Positions 25,876 to 35,156 of a stretch of 64,000 nucleotides of DNA are shown here, one piece after another. Source of the DNA: Caldilineaceae bacterium (GTDB lineage: Bacteria > Chloroflexota > Anaerolineae > Caldilineales > Caldilineaceae); contig OY282376.1 in the NCBI GenBank assembly GCA_958295845.1, forward strand, positions 4,911,022 through 4,975,021, read 5' to 3'. The notes below the pieces were generated by a model that worked only from the letters and a program-made list of their open reading frames with translations, was not told the DNA's origin and did not search any database. Made by a program: the position numbers and the translations under genes. Numbering within the stretch: the first letter of the stretch is position 1; every line of letters begins with the position of its first letter.

Positions 25876-26742
25876 ATGTTTGGAACAGGACTTTTGAAGG
25901 GACTGGGCGTGACTTTGAAGCACGCTCTGGATACGTTTGAGGACGACCGGGAGAGTGTGCCCGACCGCTACAGGGGCAGCATTGAGCTGGGCAACAATCG
26001 CCGCGTGATCAAGCAGCCGATCGACCAGGAAGGGCTGCTGACGATCCAGTATCCGGAAGAGAAGCGGCTGCTACCGGAGCGTTTCCGCTACATCCCGATG
26101 CTGATCTGGGACTCGGAGAAGCAGGAGGACCGCTGCACGGCCTGCGGCATCTGCGCCAAGGTGTGTCCGCCCCAGTGCATCTGGATCGTGCGCGACAGCG
26201 ACGAGAACGGCAAGCCGGTCACGCGTTGCTCGGATTTCTACATCGACGCGGCGGTCTGTATGAGCTGCAGCTTCTGTGTCGAGTTCTGCCCCTTCGACGC
26301 CATCAAGATGAACCATGACTACGAGCTGGCGGTCTATGATCGCTATCCGCATCTTGTCTATGATATGGCGGAACTGACGGTGCCGCTGGAGTACTACGCG
26401 GCGCTGTGGCCGACGCAGTACGAAGAGGAGCAGGCGCGGCGCAAGGAAGAAGAGGAGCAGAAGCGCAAGCAGGATGAAGAGAAGGCTGCCAAGGCAGCGG
26501 CCAGAGCCGCGGCCAAGAGTGCGGCGGCCGCCGACGAGTCGGCTGCGAAACCGAAGCGCTCGGCCGCAGAGCTGCAGGCGCTGGCCAAAGAACGGGCTGC
26601 GCAGCGCCAGGCCCAGGGTCAAGCCGCTGACGGCGGCGGCAGCGGTGACGACGAAGCTGACGCCAAGCGGGCGCGCATGGAGGAGTTGAAGCGCAGGGCG
26701 CAGGAGCGGGCGCGGCAGCGTAAAGAGCAGTCCGGAGAGTAG
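25876..26742 (+). CDS. nuoI: NuoI-like two-[4Fe-4S] subunit with a long charged tail
   Basis: A 288-aa ferredoxin-type subunit that would relay electrons through clusters N6a/N6b to NuoB. Two full CxxCxxCxxxCP motifs are visible: CTACGICAKVCP (residues 92-103) and CMSCSFCVEFCP (near 131-142). Typical NuoI proteins are ~160-180 aa; here ~100 extra C-terminal residues are almost purely Glu/Lys/Arg/Ala (EEEQARRKEEEEQKRKQDEE, later MEELKRRAQERARQRK), predicted as a long helix or coiled coil. It follows nuoCD after a 190-bp repeat-filled gap. The tail could hold a missing module or bind nucleic acid or membrane; unknown. Confidence 0.88.
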   Translation: MFGTGLLKGLGVTLKHALDTFEDDRESVPDRYRGSIELGNNRRVIKQPIDQEGLLTIQYPEEKRLLPERFRYIPMLIWDSEKQEDRCTACGICAKVCPPQCIWIVRDSDENGKPVTRCSDFYIDAAVCMSCSFCVEFCPFDAIKMNHDYELAVYDRYPHLVYDMAELTVPLEYYAALWPTQYEEEQARRKEEEEQKRKQDEEKAAKAAARAAAKSAAAADESAAKPKRSAAELQALAKERAAQRQAQGQAADGGGSGDDEADAKRARMEELKRRAQERARQRKEQSGE

Positions 26743-26846
26743 GGACTGCGGTTTCTAGTATTCAGCATTGAGTAGAACCCTTTGGTCGAGTCTTTGGCGG
26801 TTACCGAAAACCGGCAATCTGAGACTCCCGAATAAAGGAATGCACG

Positions 26847-27545
26847 ATGACGGTTAAGATTACATTTTACGGACATGCGACGTTTGGAGTGGACGCTGAT
26901 GGGACGAAGCTGCTGATCGACCCGTTTCTGTCGCCGAACAACCCGGTCGCGCCGGCCGACGCGACCGCGGACAGCGTTGACGCCGATGTGATCATTGTTA
27001 CGCACGGGCACGCGGACCACATGGCCGATGCAGTCCCGGTTGCCAAACGCACCGGCTGCCTGGTCATCTGCAACTTTGAGATCGGCGACTGGTTGATGGC
27101 GCAAGGCGTAGAGAACGTTCACCAGATGCACATTGGCGGCGGCTACAACTTCGACTTCGGCCGCGTGAAGCTGACGATTGCGCATCACGGCAGCGGGTTG
27201 CCGGACGGCAGCTACGGCGGCAATCCGGCCGGTGTTCTGGTCCATTTCAATGACGGCACCGACGTCTACTTCGCCGGCGATACCGGCCTGACCTATGACA
27301 TGCGTCTTATCGGCGACGTCGGCGGCGTGGATCTGGCGGCGCTGCCGATCGGGGACAACTTCACCATGGGGCCGGACGACGCCATCCAGGCGGCCCAGTT
27401 CGTGAAGGCCAAGAAGGTGCTCCCCTTCCACTACAACACATTCCCGCCGATTGAACAGGATGTCGAAGCCTTTGCCCAGAAGCTGCAGGACGAGACCGAT
27501 ATTGAATGCGAAATTCTGAATCCCGGCGACAGTATGGACGTATAG
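26847..27545 (+). CDS. UPF0173 metal-dependent hydrolase
   Basis: A 232-aa metallo-beta-lactamase-fold hydrolase of the UPF0173 (UlaG-like) family. The metal-binding HxHxDH is in IVTHGHADHMAD (His53, His55, Asp57, His58), with further ligands in IAHHGSGLPDG and YFAGDTGLTYD. The C-terminal segment is VLPFHYNTFPPIEQD. The substrate is not established for the family. The start follows AAAGGA. It sits 104 bp after the nuoI-like gene on the same strand, possibly in the same transcript. Confidence 0.9.
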   Translation: MTVKITFYGHATFGVDADGTKLLIDPFLSPNNPVAPADATADSVDADVIIVTHGHADHMADAVPVAKRTGCLVICNFEIGDWLMAQGVENVHQMHIGGGYNFDFGRVKLTIAHHGSGLPDGSYGGNPAGVLVHFNDGTDVYFAGDTGLTYDMRLIGDVGGVDLAALPIGDNFTMGPDDAIQAAQFVKAKKVLPFHYNTFPPIEQDVEAFAQKLQDETDIECEILNPGDSMDV

Positions 27546-27648
27546 AGAAAGGACAGTTGCCGAAGCGGGCGTCTTTGAAGTTGACATACGCCCCGGCGCT
27601 GGACGGTGCGCCATTGTGAGGTGAGTTGGACGAGTGAAGGGAGGACGT

Positions 27649-28011
27649 ATGGTTGATGTAAATGATGCGGTGCTCGACGGAAAGGCGGAGCTGTTCTTCC
27701 CGGCCTACCTGATCCCGTCGTTGCGGGATCTGCGCGGGGACAGCTGGCGTGAGCTGGTCGATCGAGTTTCCATGTTGCCCGATACGCACCCGGATAGTCT
27801 GGCTTTTGTTCTGATGATGATCAACCTGGGCGACTGTATGAAGTGTCATAGCAACTACTATAAGTTCCTGCGGGGCTGCGCGTTCTGCTCGCTGCAGACA
27901 ATCCGCACGTACAAAGGGACGGACGCGGACCTGCTGCGGCTCTACAGCAACGCGCAGGAAGAGATCGACCGCCAGCTGAGCGGCTTGGGAACACTGACAC
28001 TGGCCGCCTGA
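27649..28011 (+). CDS. Conserved-looking small Cys-rich protein
   Basis: A 120-aa protein I do not recognise by name. It has a four-cysteine cluster CMKCH-x12-CAFC (residues ~63-84) within an alpha-helical protein. The CxxCH looks like a haem c site, but there is no signal peptide and the second CxxC pair makes a zinc site more likely. The start is set by GGGAGG ahead of the ATG at 27649; an in-frame GTG at 27634 lies before that site. A strong terminator follows at 28056, so it closes the nuo/UPF0173 gene run. Confidence 0.75.
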   Translation: MVDVNDAVLDGKAELFFPAYLIPSLRDLRGDSWRELVDRVSMLPDTHPDSLAFVLMMINLGDCMKCHSNYYKFLRGCAFCSLQTIRTYKGTDADLLRLYSNAQEEIDRQLSGLGTLTLAA

Positions 28012-28055
28012 ACGCCTTGTTGTGCGGGGGAAGGCAGCGCTCCGCGAATTGAGAT

Positions 28056-28086
28056 AGACCAGCGCCTTTGTGCGCTGGTTTTTTCT
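28056..28086 (+). terminator. Rho-independent terminator closing the nuo gene run
   Basis: ACCAGCGC pairs with GCGCTGGT around a six-base loop, followed by a T-rich tract (TTTTTTCTTTCT). 28087-28390 otherwise holds GCGGAGG-type repeats and no gene. Confidence 0.9.
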
Positions 28087-28390
28087 TTCTCCGGCGGGTT
28101 GGTTAGCGGCGGAACTGGGTCGTTGTCTGAACACGGAAAACGCCTTAAACCCTTTTGGTCCGCGGCGGACGCGGAGGGGCGCGGAGAACGCCTTAGACCC
28201 ATTGATCCGCGGACAGGGCGGAGAACACTTTTTGTGGTCAACGCTGATTATGGTCTTGGAAGGCGAGATTAAGGCGAGAAACGGTCGCATTCTGACCGAA
28301 GCCGTCCTGCTGATGTTGCACCTTGGGCAGGATACTCCGAATGTCAATGTTGCCTGGCAGCACAGCGGTTCACAGCAGGAAAGAACGTTA

Positions 28391-29743
28391 ATGGGTTCTC
28401 AAGAAGAGGGACCGGTTCGCATCGCAATTATTGGCGGCGGGGTTGCCGGTCTGACGGCGGCCTATGAGCTCGCGGGCGACGGCGATGCGGAGGTGCATAT
28501 CTTTGAGAACGGGCCGGAGCTGGGCGGGCTGGCGTCGGGTTTCAAGGGCCGGGATAGCTGGGAATGGCCGCTGGAGAAGTTCTATCATCATCTCTTCACC
28601 AACGACTACGATATTCTGCGGTTGACCGAGCAGATCGGAGCCGACGATCTGTTGCAGATCCACCGGCCTTCGACCGTCATGCACTTCCAGGGCGGGAACT
28701 ATCCTCTCGACAGCCCGGCGAACCTCCTGCGGTTTCCGCACCTGTCGCTGCCCGAGAAGCTGCGCATGGGCCTGGTGCTGGCCTATCTGAAATACCATCC
28801 GCGCCCGCCGTGGCGGGTCTTTGACCGGCTGGTGGCGGATGAGTGGCTGGCGCGGTGGATGGGAGAGACGGCCTACGGCAAGCTGTGGCAGCCGATGTTG
28901 GAAGGCAAGTTCGGCCCGTTTTTCGAGGAAGTCAACCTGGCCTGGTTCTGGGCGCGGGTGTACAAGCGGACGCCGCGGCTCGGCTACTACCAAGGAGGCT
29001 TTCAGGCGTTCGTGGACAGGCTGGGCGCGGCGACGCGCGAGCGTGGGGTGACGATCGAGACGAATGCGCCTGTGCGGTCTGTTTCGCCGCTGCCGGAGGG
29101 CGGGTTCCGGATCGAGAGCGGAGAGAAGGGCGAGGCAGGCGAGTCCCCGCATGCCCGCGATTTCGACGTCGTCCTTGCGACGGTCAGCCCGGGGTTGATG
29201 CAGCGGCTTGTGCCGGCGCTGCCGGAAAGTTATCTGGCGCAGCTGGGTTCGCTGCGGCACATGGGGGCGGTGGTGATGACGGTGGCGCTGGACCGGCCTC
29301 TGCTCAAGGACACCTATTGGGTGAATGTGCCCAAGGCGGAGGGACTGCCGTTCCTGGTGCTGGTCGAGCACACCAACATGATCGACCCGGGCCACTATGG
29401 GGGCGATCACCTGCTCTATCTGGGCGATTACCTGGAGCCGTCGCACCGCTATTTCTCGATGTCGCAGGAGGAGCTCCTGGCGGAATTTCTGCCGGCGCTG
29501 CCGCGCTTCAACCGCGAGTTCCGACCCGAGTGGGTGACGGGCGCGTGGCTGCACAGGGCTACGTATGCGCAGCCGGTGCCGGTACGAGGCTACGCTGAGA
29601 TGATCCCGGATCTGCGCACACCGTTGCGGGGACTGTACTTTGCCTCGATGAGCCAGGTGTACCCGTGGGACCGCGGCACGAATTACGCGGTGGAGATCGG
29701 ACAGCGGGCGGCGAGAATGATTGTCAACGACAGTGGTCAGTAG
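28391..29743 (+). CDS. FAD-dependent amine oxidase / protoporphyrinogen oxidase-like protein
   Basis: A 450-aa flavoprotein of the NAD(P)/FAD-dependent oxidoreductase superfamily. The N-terminal dinucleotide fold is RIAIIGGGVAGLTAAYELAG, followed by the FAD-ribose Glu/Asn region (VHIFENGPELGG), and the C-terminal FAD motif is GLYFASMSQVYPWDRGTNYAV. HemY-like and UDP-galactopyranose-mutase-like enzymes share this frame, so the reaction cannot be fixed; no haem genes are nearby. The ATG at 28391 after AGGAAAG is chosen over an upstream extension through repeat DNA. Confidence 0.85.
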   Translation: MGSQEEGPVRIAIIGGGVAGLTAAYELAGDGDAEVHIFENGPELGGLASGFKGRDSWEWPLEKFYHHLFTNDYDILRLTEQIGADDLLQIHRPSTVMHFQGGNYPLDSPANLLRFPHLSLPEKLRMGLVLAYLKYHPRPPWRVFDRLVADEWLARWMGETAYGKLWQPMLEGKFGPFFEEVNLAWFWARVYKRTPRLGYYQGGFQAFVDRLGAATRERGVTIETNAPVRSVSPLPEGGFRIESGEKGEAGESPHARDFDVVLATVSPGLMQRLVPALPESYLAQLGSLRHMGAVVMTVALDRPLLKDTYWVNVPKAEGLPFLVLVEHTNMIDPGHYGGDHLLYLGDYLEPSHRYFSMSQEELLAEFLPALPRFNREFRPEWVTGAWLHRATYAQPVPVRGYAEMIPDLRTPLRGLYFASMSQVYPWDRGTNYAVEIGQRAARMIVNDSGQ

Positions 29744-29927
29744 TCAGTGGTTAGTGGTCAGTGAACTGCAGGGGATAGGAGAGTTGATGCGACCTCGGTG
29801 TAAGCGGATGCGCAGAGGAAAGTTTTTGACAGGCGAATAGGGGAAGAGTAAGGTAGCGACAGGCATTCAACTTACAGGCACGGCAGTTTTACAGAGCCTG
29901 GCGGGATTCGAAGGATAGGAACTGATT

Positions 29928-30767
29928 ATGGCGAGTGACAATGTGGACGGCGCCGGCGATGCAGCGGGAGGGGTCCCTTTCGACCCGCGGATTGAGGCGA
30001 AGCTGGGGATACCGATCAAGAATATTGTGGCGGTTGCGAGCGGCAAGGGCGGTGTCGGCAAGAGCACGGTCAGCGCGAACCTGGCGGTGAGCCTGGCGCA
30101 GACGGGCGCCGCGGTGGGCCTGCTGGACGCGGACATCTACGGGCCGAACATCCCGATGATGATGGGCGTGGAGGCGATGCCGCCGGTGGAGGCGGGCAAG
30201 CTGATCCCGGCGGAGGCGCACGGCGTGCGGTTCATGAGCATGGGCTTTCTGCTGCCGCCGGAGCAGGCGCTGATCTGGCGGGGGCCGATGCTGCACAAGG
30301 CGATCCAGCAGCTGTTCAGCGACGTGCGCTGGGGCGAGCTGGACTACCTGATCGTGGACCTGCCGCCGGGGACGGGAGACGCGCAGCTTTCGCTGGCGCA
30401 GATTGCGCCGCTGACAGGCGGGTTGATCGTGACGATGCCGCAGATGGTGTCGGTTGCTGATGCGCGGCGCGGCGCGGCGGCGTTTGAGCAGCTGGAGGTG
30501 CCGATCCTGGGCGTAATCGAGAATATGAGCGGAGAGGTTTTTGGCAGCGGCGGCGGCCAGACCGCGGCCGGTGAACTGGGGACGGAGTTACTGGGCGTTG
30601 TCGCCCTGGAGTCCGCAATCAGCGCGTCGGGCGACCGGGGCAGGCCGATCGTTGCGGCCAACCCCGCAGGCGCAGCCGCGCGCACGTTCGGTACGCTGGC
30701 ACAGAAAGTGGTGGCGCAGCTGCGGGCGGTGTCGGGAGGCAGTCAGCCGCAGCTGAAGATCGTTTGA
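29928..30767 (+). CDS. Mrp/NBP35-type P-loop ATPase (Fe-S carrier family)
   Basis: A 279-aa ATPase of the Mrp/ApbC family, which carries and transfers [4Fe-4S] clusters to apo-proteins. The deviant Walker A is [18 protein letters not shown] (near residue 40), followed by [16 protein letters not shown] and [16 protein letters not shown]. The N-terminal DUF59 domain of longer members is absent. The CxxC normally found after ENMS is also missing: the sequence runs [13 protein letters not shown]. Since that CxxC bridges the cluster, this protein may use other ligands or have another role. The start follows AGGA. A bidirectional terminator lies beyond. Confidence 0.9.
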   Translation: MASDNVDGAGDAAGGVPFDPRIEAKLGIPIKNIVAVASGKGGVGKSTVSANLAVSLAQTGAAVGLLDADIYGPNIPMMMGVEAMPPVEAGKLIPAEAHGVRFMSMGFLLPPEQALIWRGPMLHKAIQQLFSDVRWGELDYLIVDLPPGTGDAQLSLAQIAPLTGGLIVTMPQMVSVADARRGAAAFEQLEVPILGVIENMSGEVFGSGGGQTAAGELGTELLGVVALESAISASGDRGRPIVAANPAGAAARTFGTLAQKVVAQLRAVSGGSQPQLKIV

Positions 30768-30925
30768 AACTACAGTTTCTGGTTCTTAGTGAACACCTCT
30801 CGAACTCAGTGGCTGGTCGGTTGGGGGGTAGTTTATTGGGACCTGGTTTCGGACTGAATTTGCATTTGTAAGGGTTGGAAGGGCACGACGATACAGGAAT
30901 AGCTGGTAGCAACTGCTATAGAGTG

Positions 30926-30979
30926 GAAAGCACACCCGGTAGACGTCGAGGAGGCTGTCGTCCGCCGGGTGTGCTTTTG
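30926..30979. terminator. Bidirectional terminator between the Mrp ATPase and the binding protein
   Basis: A perfect stem AAAGCACACCCGG with CCGGGTGTGCTTT around a 25-base loop, ending in CTTTT on the + strand and CTTT on the - strand. The two flanking genes converge on it. Confidence 0.88.
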
Positions 30980-31003
30980 GGGCAAAAGAGGAAAACACTA
31001 CCT

Positions 31004-32050
31004 TTACTGCAGCGCGTTTACCTCTTGCAGAAGCTGGAGCGTTCCTTGTAGGTCGTCGAGGTCGGTCAGGTCAAGATCGGGTGTGTTGACTTCGGCCAGG
31101 GGCAGGAGCCCCTCGGCGGTGGTCGGCACGCCGTTTACGATGGGATATTCGTTGGTCTGCTCGGAGAAGTAGGTCTGCGCCTCGTCTGAGAGCAGGAAGG
31201 CGACGAAGGCCTCGGCTGCGGCCTGGTCTTTGGCGGTATCGAGAATGCCGACACCGGCGACATTGATCATTGCGCCGGCGTCACCGGCGGACGGGTGGTG
31301 ATTCGCGGCCTGGAAGTCGGGATCCTCGGCCAGGAATCTGTAGAGATAGTAGTGGTTGACGAGACCCAGTTCGATTTCGCCGCGGCCGGTGGCCTCGACG
31401 ATCGGGGTGTTCTTGGCATAGATCTGCACGTCGTTGGCGATCATAGCTTCGAGCCATTCGCGAGCACCTTCCTCGCCTTCAAGGACGCGGACGGCTGTGA
31501 CAAAAGCCTGGAAGCTGCCATTGGTGGGCGCCCAGCCAATCTTCCCCTGCCACTTGGGTGCCGTCAGTTCCCAGATGTCGTTGGGCAGTTCGTCCTCGTT
31601 GACCATTTCGGTGTTGTAAACGAAGACGCGGGCGCGTCCGCTGACGCCGACCCAGTCGCCGCTGCCACTCTGGAAGCGGGGATCGACCCGGTCCAGAACC
31701 TCTGTGGGCAGCTGTGTAAAGCGCCCGGCCAGAGCGAGCGCGCCGAGCGCGCCAGCGTCCTGGCCGAAGAAAATGTCGGCGGGCGAGTTCTGTCCTTCTT
31801 CCATAATTGTTGCGGCCAGTTCGGCGGTGCCGCCGTAGCGTACATTGACGGTGACGCCGCTGGCTTCCTGGTAGCGTTCCAGCAGGGGTCCGACCAGATT
31901 CTCGTTGCGGCCTGAGTAGATGGTCAGCTCTGTGGCTTCCATGGCGCTCTCCGAATCCGCCGGCGCCTGAATCGGCGTGCAGGCGGTCAGAAGCAGGCCG
32001 GCCAGAAGGACCAGAGTAAACTGCACCCTACCGATGCTCTTGACAAACAT
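31004..32050 (-). CDS. Iron(III)-type ABC transporter substrate-binding lipoprotein
   Basis: A 348-aa periplasmic-binding-protein-fold protein of the Fe3+ (FbpA/FutA) family. The N-terminus is a lipoprotein signal with lipobox LLLTAC (Cys near residue 24). The mature part begins LTIYSGRNENLVGPLLERY, typical for this family, with DIFFGQDAGALGAL and the Tyr pair in LVNHYYLYRF that matches the iron-binding tyrosines. The C-terminal EQTNEYPIVNGV segment is also usual. No permease or ATPase gene adjoins, so the transporter partners are elsewhere. No iron-regulator box is evident. Confidence 0.9.
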   Translation of the reverse strand: MFVKSIGRVQFTLVLLAGLLLTACTPIQAPADSESAMEATELTIYSGRNENLVGPLLERYQEASGVTVNVRYGGTAELAATIMEEGQNSPADIFFGQDAGALGALALAGRFTQLPTEVLDRVDPRFQSGSGDWVGVSGRARVFVYNTEMVNEDELPNDIWELTAPKWQGKIGWAPTNGSFQAFVTAVRVLEGEEGAREWLEAMIANDVQIYAKNTPIVEATGRGEIELGLVNHYYLYRFLAEDPDFQAANHHPSAGDAGAMINVAGVGILDTAKDQAAAEAFVAFLLSDEAQTYFSEQTNEYPIVNGVPTTAEGLLPLAEVNTPDLDLTDLDDLQGTLQLLQEVNALQ

Positions 32051-32465
32051 GAGAGACTTCCCCCAGTCTTAAATGTTTTGAGCACGCCTTCGCTAAGGAA
32101 GGCGAGATTTGGAGCCGGTCTGCGTTCCGTCCGGATCGGAGTTGGCAGACGGGCCTGTAAGCAGATCCGCCCTGCAAACAGGTACGCGCTGGCACTGCCT
32201 TGTGCAATGCCGCGCGCCAAAGAAGTCTAGCACACAAAAAGGCTGAAATCTGGCGAAAATGGAAGCAGTTTTTTGCGGCAGGCGTAAAGGCGGCTGTTAA
32301 GGTAGGTTTACTGAGGAATTAACTTCCGTTGCGGAACGGCAGTGGGAACGGCAGTGGTCGGTGGTCAGTGGTCAGTGGATGGTTGCCAGAGATGGCGCGG
32401 GGGTTCGACACCGGTCGCTGGCCTCAAACTTTACAGTTGTCTGCGATGGCTGGGCTTGCAGAGGG

Positions 32466-32525
32466 GGGCGTTGCGTGGGGAATCCCCCCGCACAAGGGAG
32501 GGCCGAAGGTCCGACCGCCCAAAAG
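32466..32525 (+). repeat. Cloverleaf-type element, diverged short copy
   Basis: Contains the two inner hairpins. The first reads GCGTGGGG-AAT-CCCCCCGC, where the closing pair has changed from C-G (other copies) to G-C, a compensatory change. The gap 32051-32658 also holds a CAGTGGT tract near 32360 but no gene. Confidence 0.7.
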
Positions 32526-32658
32526 CGAGGCGTGAGTAAAGAAACGTGAGGAGAGAGAAACATCTTTTCTCTCCTCACTATAGTTCATGAATTGGCTATG
32601 GCTGAGTAGTAACGCTTTTCGTGCCCCTAATCGTCTAGTGTTACCGCGGTGACGGAAG

Positions 32659-33597
32659 TCAGGCTGGGACGGGCGCGTGCACGGAGTGGGAGAGCAGGCG
32701 GTATTGGGGGACGCGCTCGGTGTCGGGTTTGCGGCAGCTCAACGGGATGATGAACTCGGATTCTTCGGCGAGGACGAAGAGCTCGTGAACGAGGTCGTCG
32801 CCGTTGGAGCGGAAGCGGCAGGTCCATACGTCGTCCTGCTGGTTGGCTTCGAGGAGGGAAAAGGCGTCGAGCGATTGCTGGTGCGTTTCGGCGCGCAGGT
32901 AGTATTCGGCGGCCTGGACGGGCGCCTTATAGCAGGAGCGGCCGCGGTAATGGTCGAGGGCGTATACGTCGCCGGCGTTGTAGGAGTCGACGATGGCGGT
33001 GGCGTCCTCTGCGCCGAGGCGGCCGTAGTAGACGCCATGCGGCAGGACGATCATGGTGGCGGCGAAGCGGTGGCCGCCGGTGTGGGTGGTCTGCCAGACC
33101 TGGTCGCCGGCATAGGCGGCCATGGTGAGGTAGACGGGCACGCCGAGTGTGGCGCAGCAGCGATCGCGGCTGCCGTTGGTGCAGACGAGGAAGAGCGGCT
33201 CGTCGTGTTTGTGGGCGGCGTAGCGCTCGGGCGCGGTGCGCAGTTCGGTCACCATGGCGGGCAGGTCCATCGCGGCCAGGTCGGTGAAGTCCTGCAACTC
33301 GAAGCGATAGAGGGCGGCGACGTCCTCCTGGGAGAGGCCGATGAAAAAGCTGGTGGAGGAGCCGTTGCGGGACTCGCCGTGTTTAATGAGCTGGAGGCGG
33401 GCGCCGGGCGTGGCGGCGACGGCCTGCTGGAGGTGTTCTTTGAGCGCGTCGTCGAGCTTGCTCTCTTCCATGGCTTTGCCGCCCCAGACGCCGGGGTATT
33501 CGAGCACAAACCAGACGTCTGTGCCGTTGCCTGCTGTACCGTAGATGGCTTCACCAGAGGTGTGCGAAAGTTGTGAACAGACGTGGCCCATTGTCAT
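32659..33597 (-). CDS. Sucrase/ferredoxin-like (thioredoxin-fold) protein
   Basis: A 312-aa protein of the sucrase/ferredoxin-like family, whose members carry a thioredoxin-like [2Fe-2S] ferredoxin fold. The key segment is FLVCTNGSRDRCCATLGVPV (three Cys, residues 138-153), followed by QTTHTGGHRFAATMIVLPHG, the family hallmark with conserved His residues. The usual start is MGHVCSQLSHTSGE, which adds another Cys; two ATGs two codons apart compete. The role is unknown in bacteria, perhaps electron transfer. It is divergent from nothing and lies 63 bp from the MFS gene on the same strand. Confidence 0.85.
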   Translation of the reverse strand: MTMGHVCSQLSHTSGEAIYGTAGNGTDVWFVLEYPGVWGGKAMEESKLDDALKEHLQQAVAATPGARLQLIKHGESRNGSSTSFFIGLSQEDVAALYRFELQDFTDLAAMDLPAMVTELRTAPERYAAHKHDEPLFLVCTNGSRDRCCATLGVPVYLTMAAYAGDQVWQTTHTGGHRFAATMIVLPHGVYYGRLGAEDATAIVDSYNAGDVYALDHYRGRSCYKAPVQAAEYYLRAETHQQSLDAFSLLEANQQDDVWTCRFRSNGDDLVHELFVLAEESEFIIPLSCRKPDTERVPQYRLLSHSVHAPVPA

Positions 33598-33660
33598 TGT
33601 ATGTCTCCCTGGAGTTGGCGCTTTTGAGAATTTCTACCACGAACGGGCACGGGGCGCAAG

Positions 33661-35049
33661 TCAGGCGTTTCCGTCACTGTTTCGTTCACTGCTTCGGACA
33701 CCGTTTCCATCTGCGCCGGTGTGGCGGGGATCAGCGACCCAGAATGCCATGAGCAGGACGCCGAGCAGGCCCGCGACGGCGCTGAGGGCGAAGAGATAGC
33801 CGTAGCTGAAGGTGGCCAGCCAGCTGCCGACAAGAGGGATGACGACATTGATGGCGCCGATGATGGAGTTGGTGATGCCCACGTAGGTGGGGCGCTGCTC
33901 GGGCCCGGTGAACTCGAGCACGATCATGAGTCCGGAGATGAAGGTGGCGCTGAAATAGACGCCGAGGAATATGAAAACCAGGTAGAAGAGGAACGGCACG
34001 GCGGCGAGGCCGGCGATGACATAGCCCAAGGAGGCGGCAAGACCGCCAAGCACGAGCGCAAGTTTGTGTCCTTTACGGTCGGCGAGCAGGCCGAACAGGA
34101 GATTGCTGGCGGACTGGCCGACCAGGAGGGCGACGGTGTAGCTACCGACGGTGCCGCCGGAGACGTCCCATTTGCTGATGGCGGCCGCTGTGACGAAGGC
34201 CATGCCCATGCCGCCGACGGCGAGCATGCCGCGGGCGATGAGAAAGCGGCGGAAATTCTGATCGCGGCGCAGGATGCGGCCGAGCCTGGTCCAGATGCGC
34301 AGGCGGTTTTCGGCGGTGCGGGGCACGCGGCGGACAGGTTCGCGGGTGAGGGCGAGGACGGCCCAGCCGAGGAACATGAGGATGGTGGCCAGCCCGAACA
34401 GGATGAGGAAGTTGCGGGGGAAGGGCAGTGTCTCCAGAATGCGGCTGCTGCCGATTGCGCCGAGCGCGCCGGTGATGCCGCCGACGAACATGGTTACGCC
34501 CATGAGGCGCCCGCGGCGGGTGGCGGGGAAACAGACCGCGAGGAGGTCCTGCCAGGCTGGCGCGATGATGCCGGCGCCGAGATTGTAGATGGCGAATGCG
34601 AGGAGGAAGAGGGCGAGGGCCCAGGAGGGAGAGCTGACTGCGAGAAGTGCTGTTGCGGTGAGGAGGACGAGCGGCATGCGTTCGAGGAAGAATCCGAGGT
34701 TGATCAGCCAGGGCTTTTTGCGGTCGGTGCGTTCGATCGGGCCGGCGCTGAGAAGCTGGGGGAAGAACCAGCCGCCGTTGGCGATGACTGCGAGCAGGCC
34801 GAAGTAGAAGGGGTTATCGGTGAGCTTGCTGACGAAGAAGGGGAGGATGGTGGTCGCCGACATGAGGCTCTGGGCCAGGAGGAAGAGGGAGCCGTCGATG
34901 ACGTTGACAGAGAAGTTCCAGTTGTAGTTGCGCCATACTTCGGCTTCGACATCTTCATCGGAGCGGACGGAAGTTGGCAGATCGACCTGCAGCATGCGGC
35001 GCACCATCGCGATGGCGAACCGGCGGGCAGGGATTATGGTTCCGAGCAT
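33661..35049 (-). CDS. MFS transporter
   Basis: A 462-aa integral membrane protein of the major facilitator superfamily with about twelve hydrophobic segments. The first TM region begins VNVIDGSLFLLAQSLM after a ~45-residue cytoplasmic head. The loop 2-3 area has PIERTDRKKPWLIN and the second half has GLLADRKGHKLALVLGG, both matching the basic A-motif. The substrate is not predictable. The gene probably shares a transcript with the sucrase/ferredoxin-like gene downstream (63-bp gap). Its upstream region is the longest heptamer tract in the window. Confidence 0.9.
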   Translation of the reverse strand: MLGTIIPARRFAIAMVRRMLQVDLPTSVRSDEDVEAEVWRNYNWNFSVNVIDGSLFLLAQSLMSATTILPFFVSKLTDNPFYFGLLAVIANGGWFFPQLLSAGPIERTDRKKPWLINLGFFLERMPLVLLTATALLAVSSPSWALALFLLAFAIYNLGAGIIAPAWQDLLAVCFPATRRGRLMGVTMFVGGITGALGAIGSSRILETLPFPRNFLILFGLATILMFLGWAVLALTREPVRRVPRTAENRLRIWTRLGRILRRDQNFRRFLIARGMLAVGGMGMAFVTAAAISKWDVSGGTVGSYTVALLVGQSASNLLFGLLADRKGHKLALVLGGLAASLGYVIAGLAAVPFLFYLVFIFLGVYFSATFISGLMIVLEFTGPEQRPTYVGITNSIIGAINVVIPLVGSWLATFSYGYLFALSAVAGLLGVLLMAFWVADPRHTGADGNGVRSSERNSDGNA

Positions 35050-35067
35050 CGGGGATTCCGTGGACTG

Positions 35068-35156
35068 CAGTGGTCAGTGGTCAGTGGTCAGTGGTCAGTG
35101 GTCAGTGGTCAGTGGTCAGTGGTCAGTGGTCAGTGGTCAGTGGTCAGTGGTCAGTG
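35068..35156. repeat. Heptanucleotide array (CAGTGGT)n, about 12.7 units
   Basis: Perfect 7-bp periodicity over 89 bases. Shorter forms occur near 7831, 29742, 32356, 37323 and 39771, always intergenic. It lies between divergent genes (MFS on minus, Fe-S protein on plus). Confidence 0.97.

Noticed and set aside
27649-28011. CMKCH as a haem c binding site
   Set aside because: No signal peptide or membrane segment, and a second CxxC pair makes zinc binding more likely.
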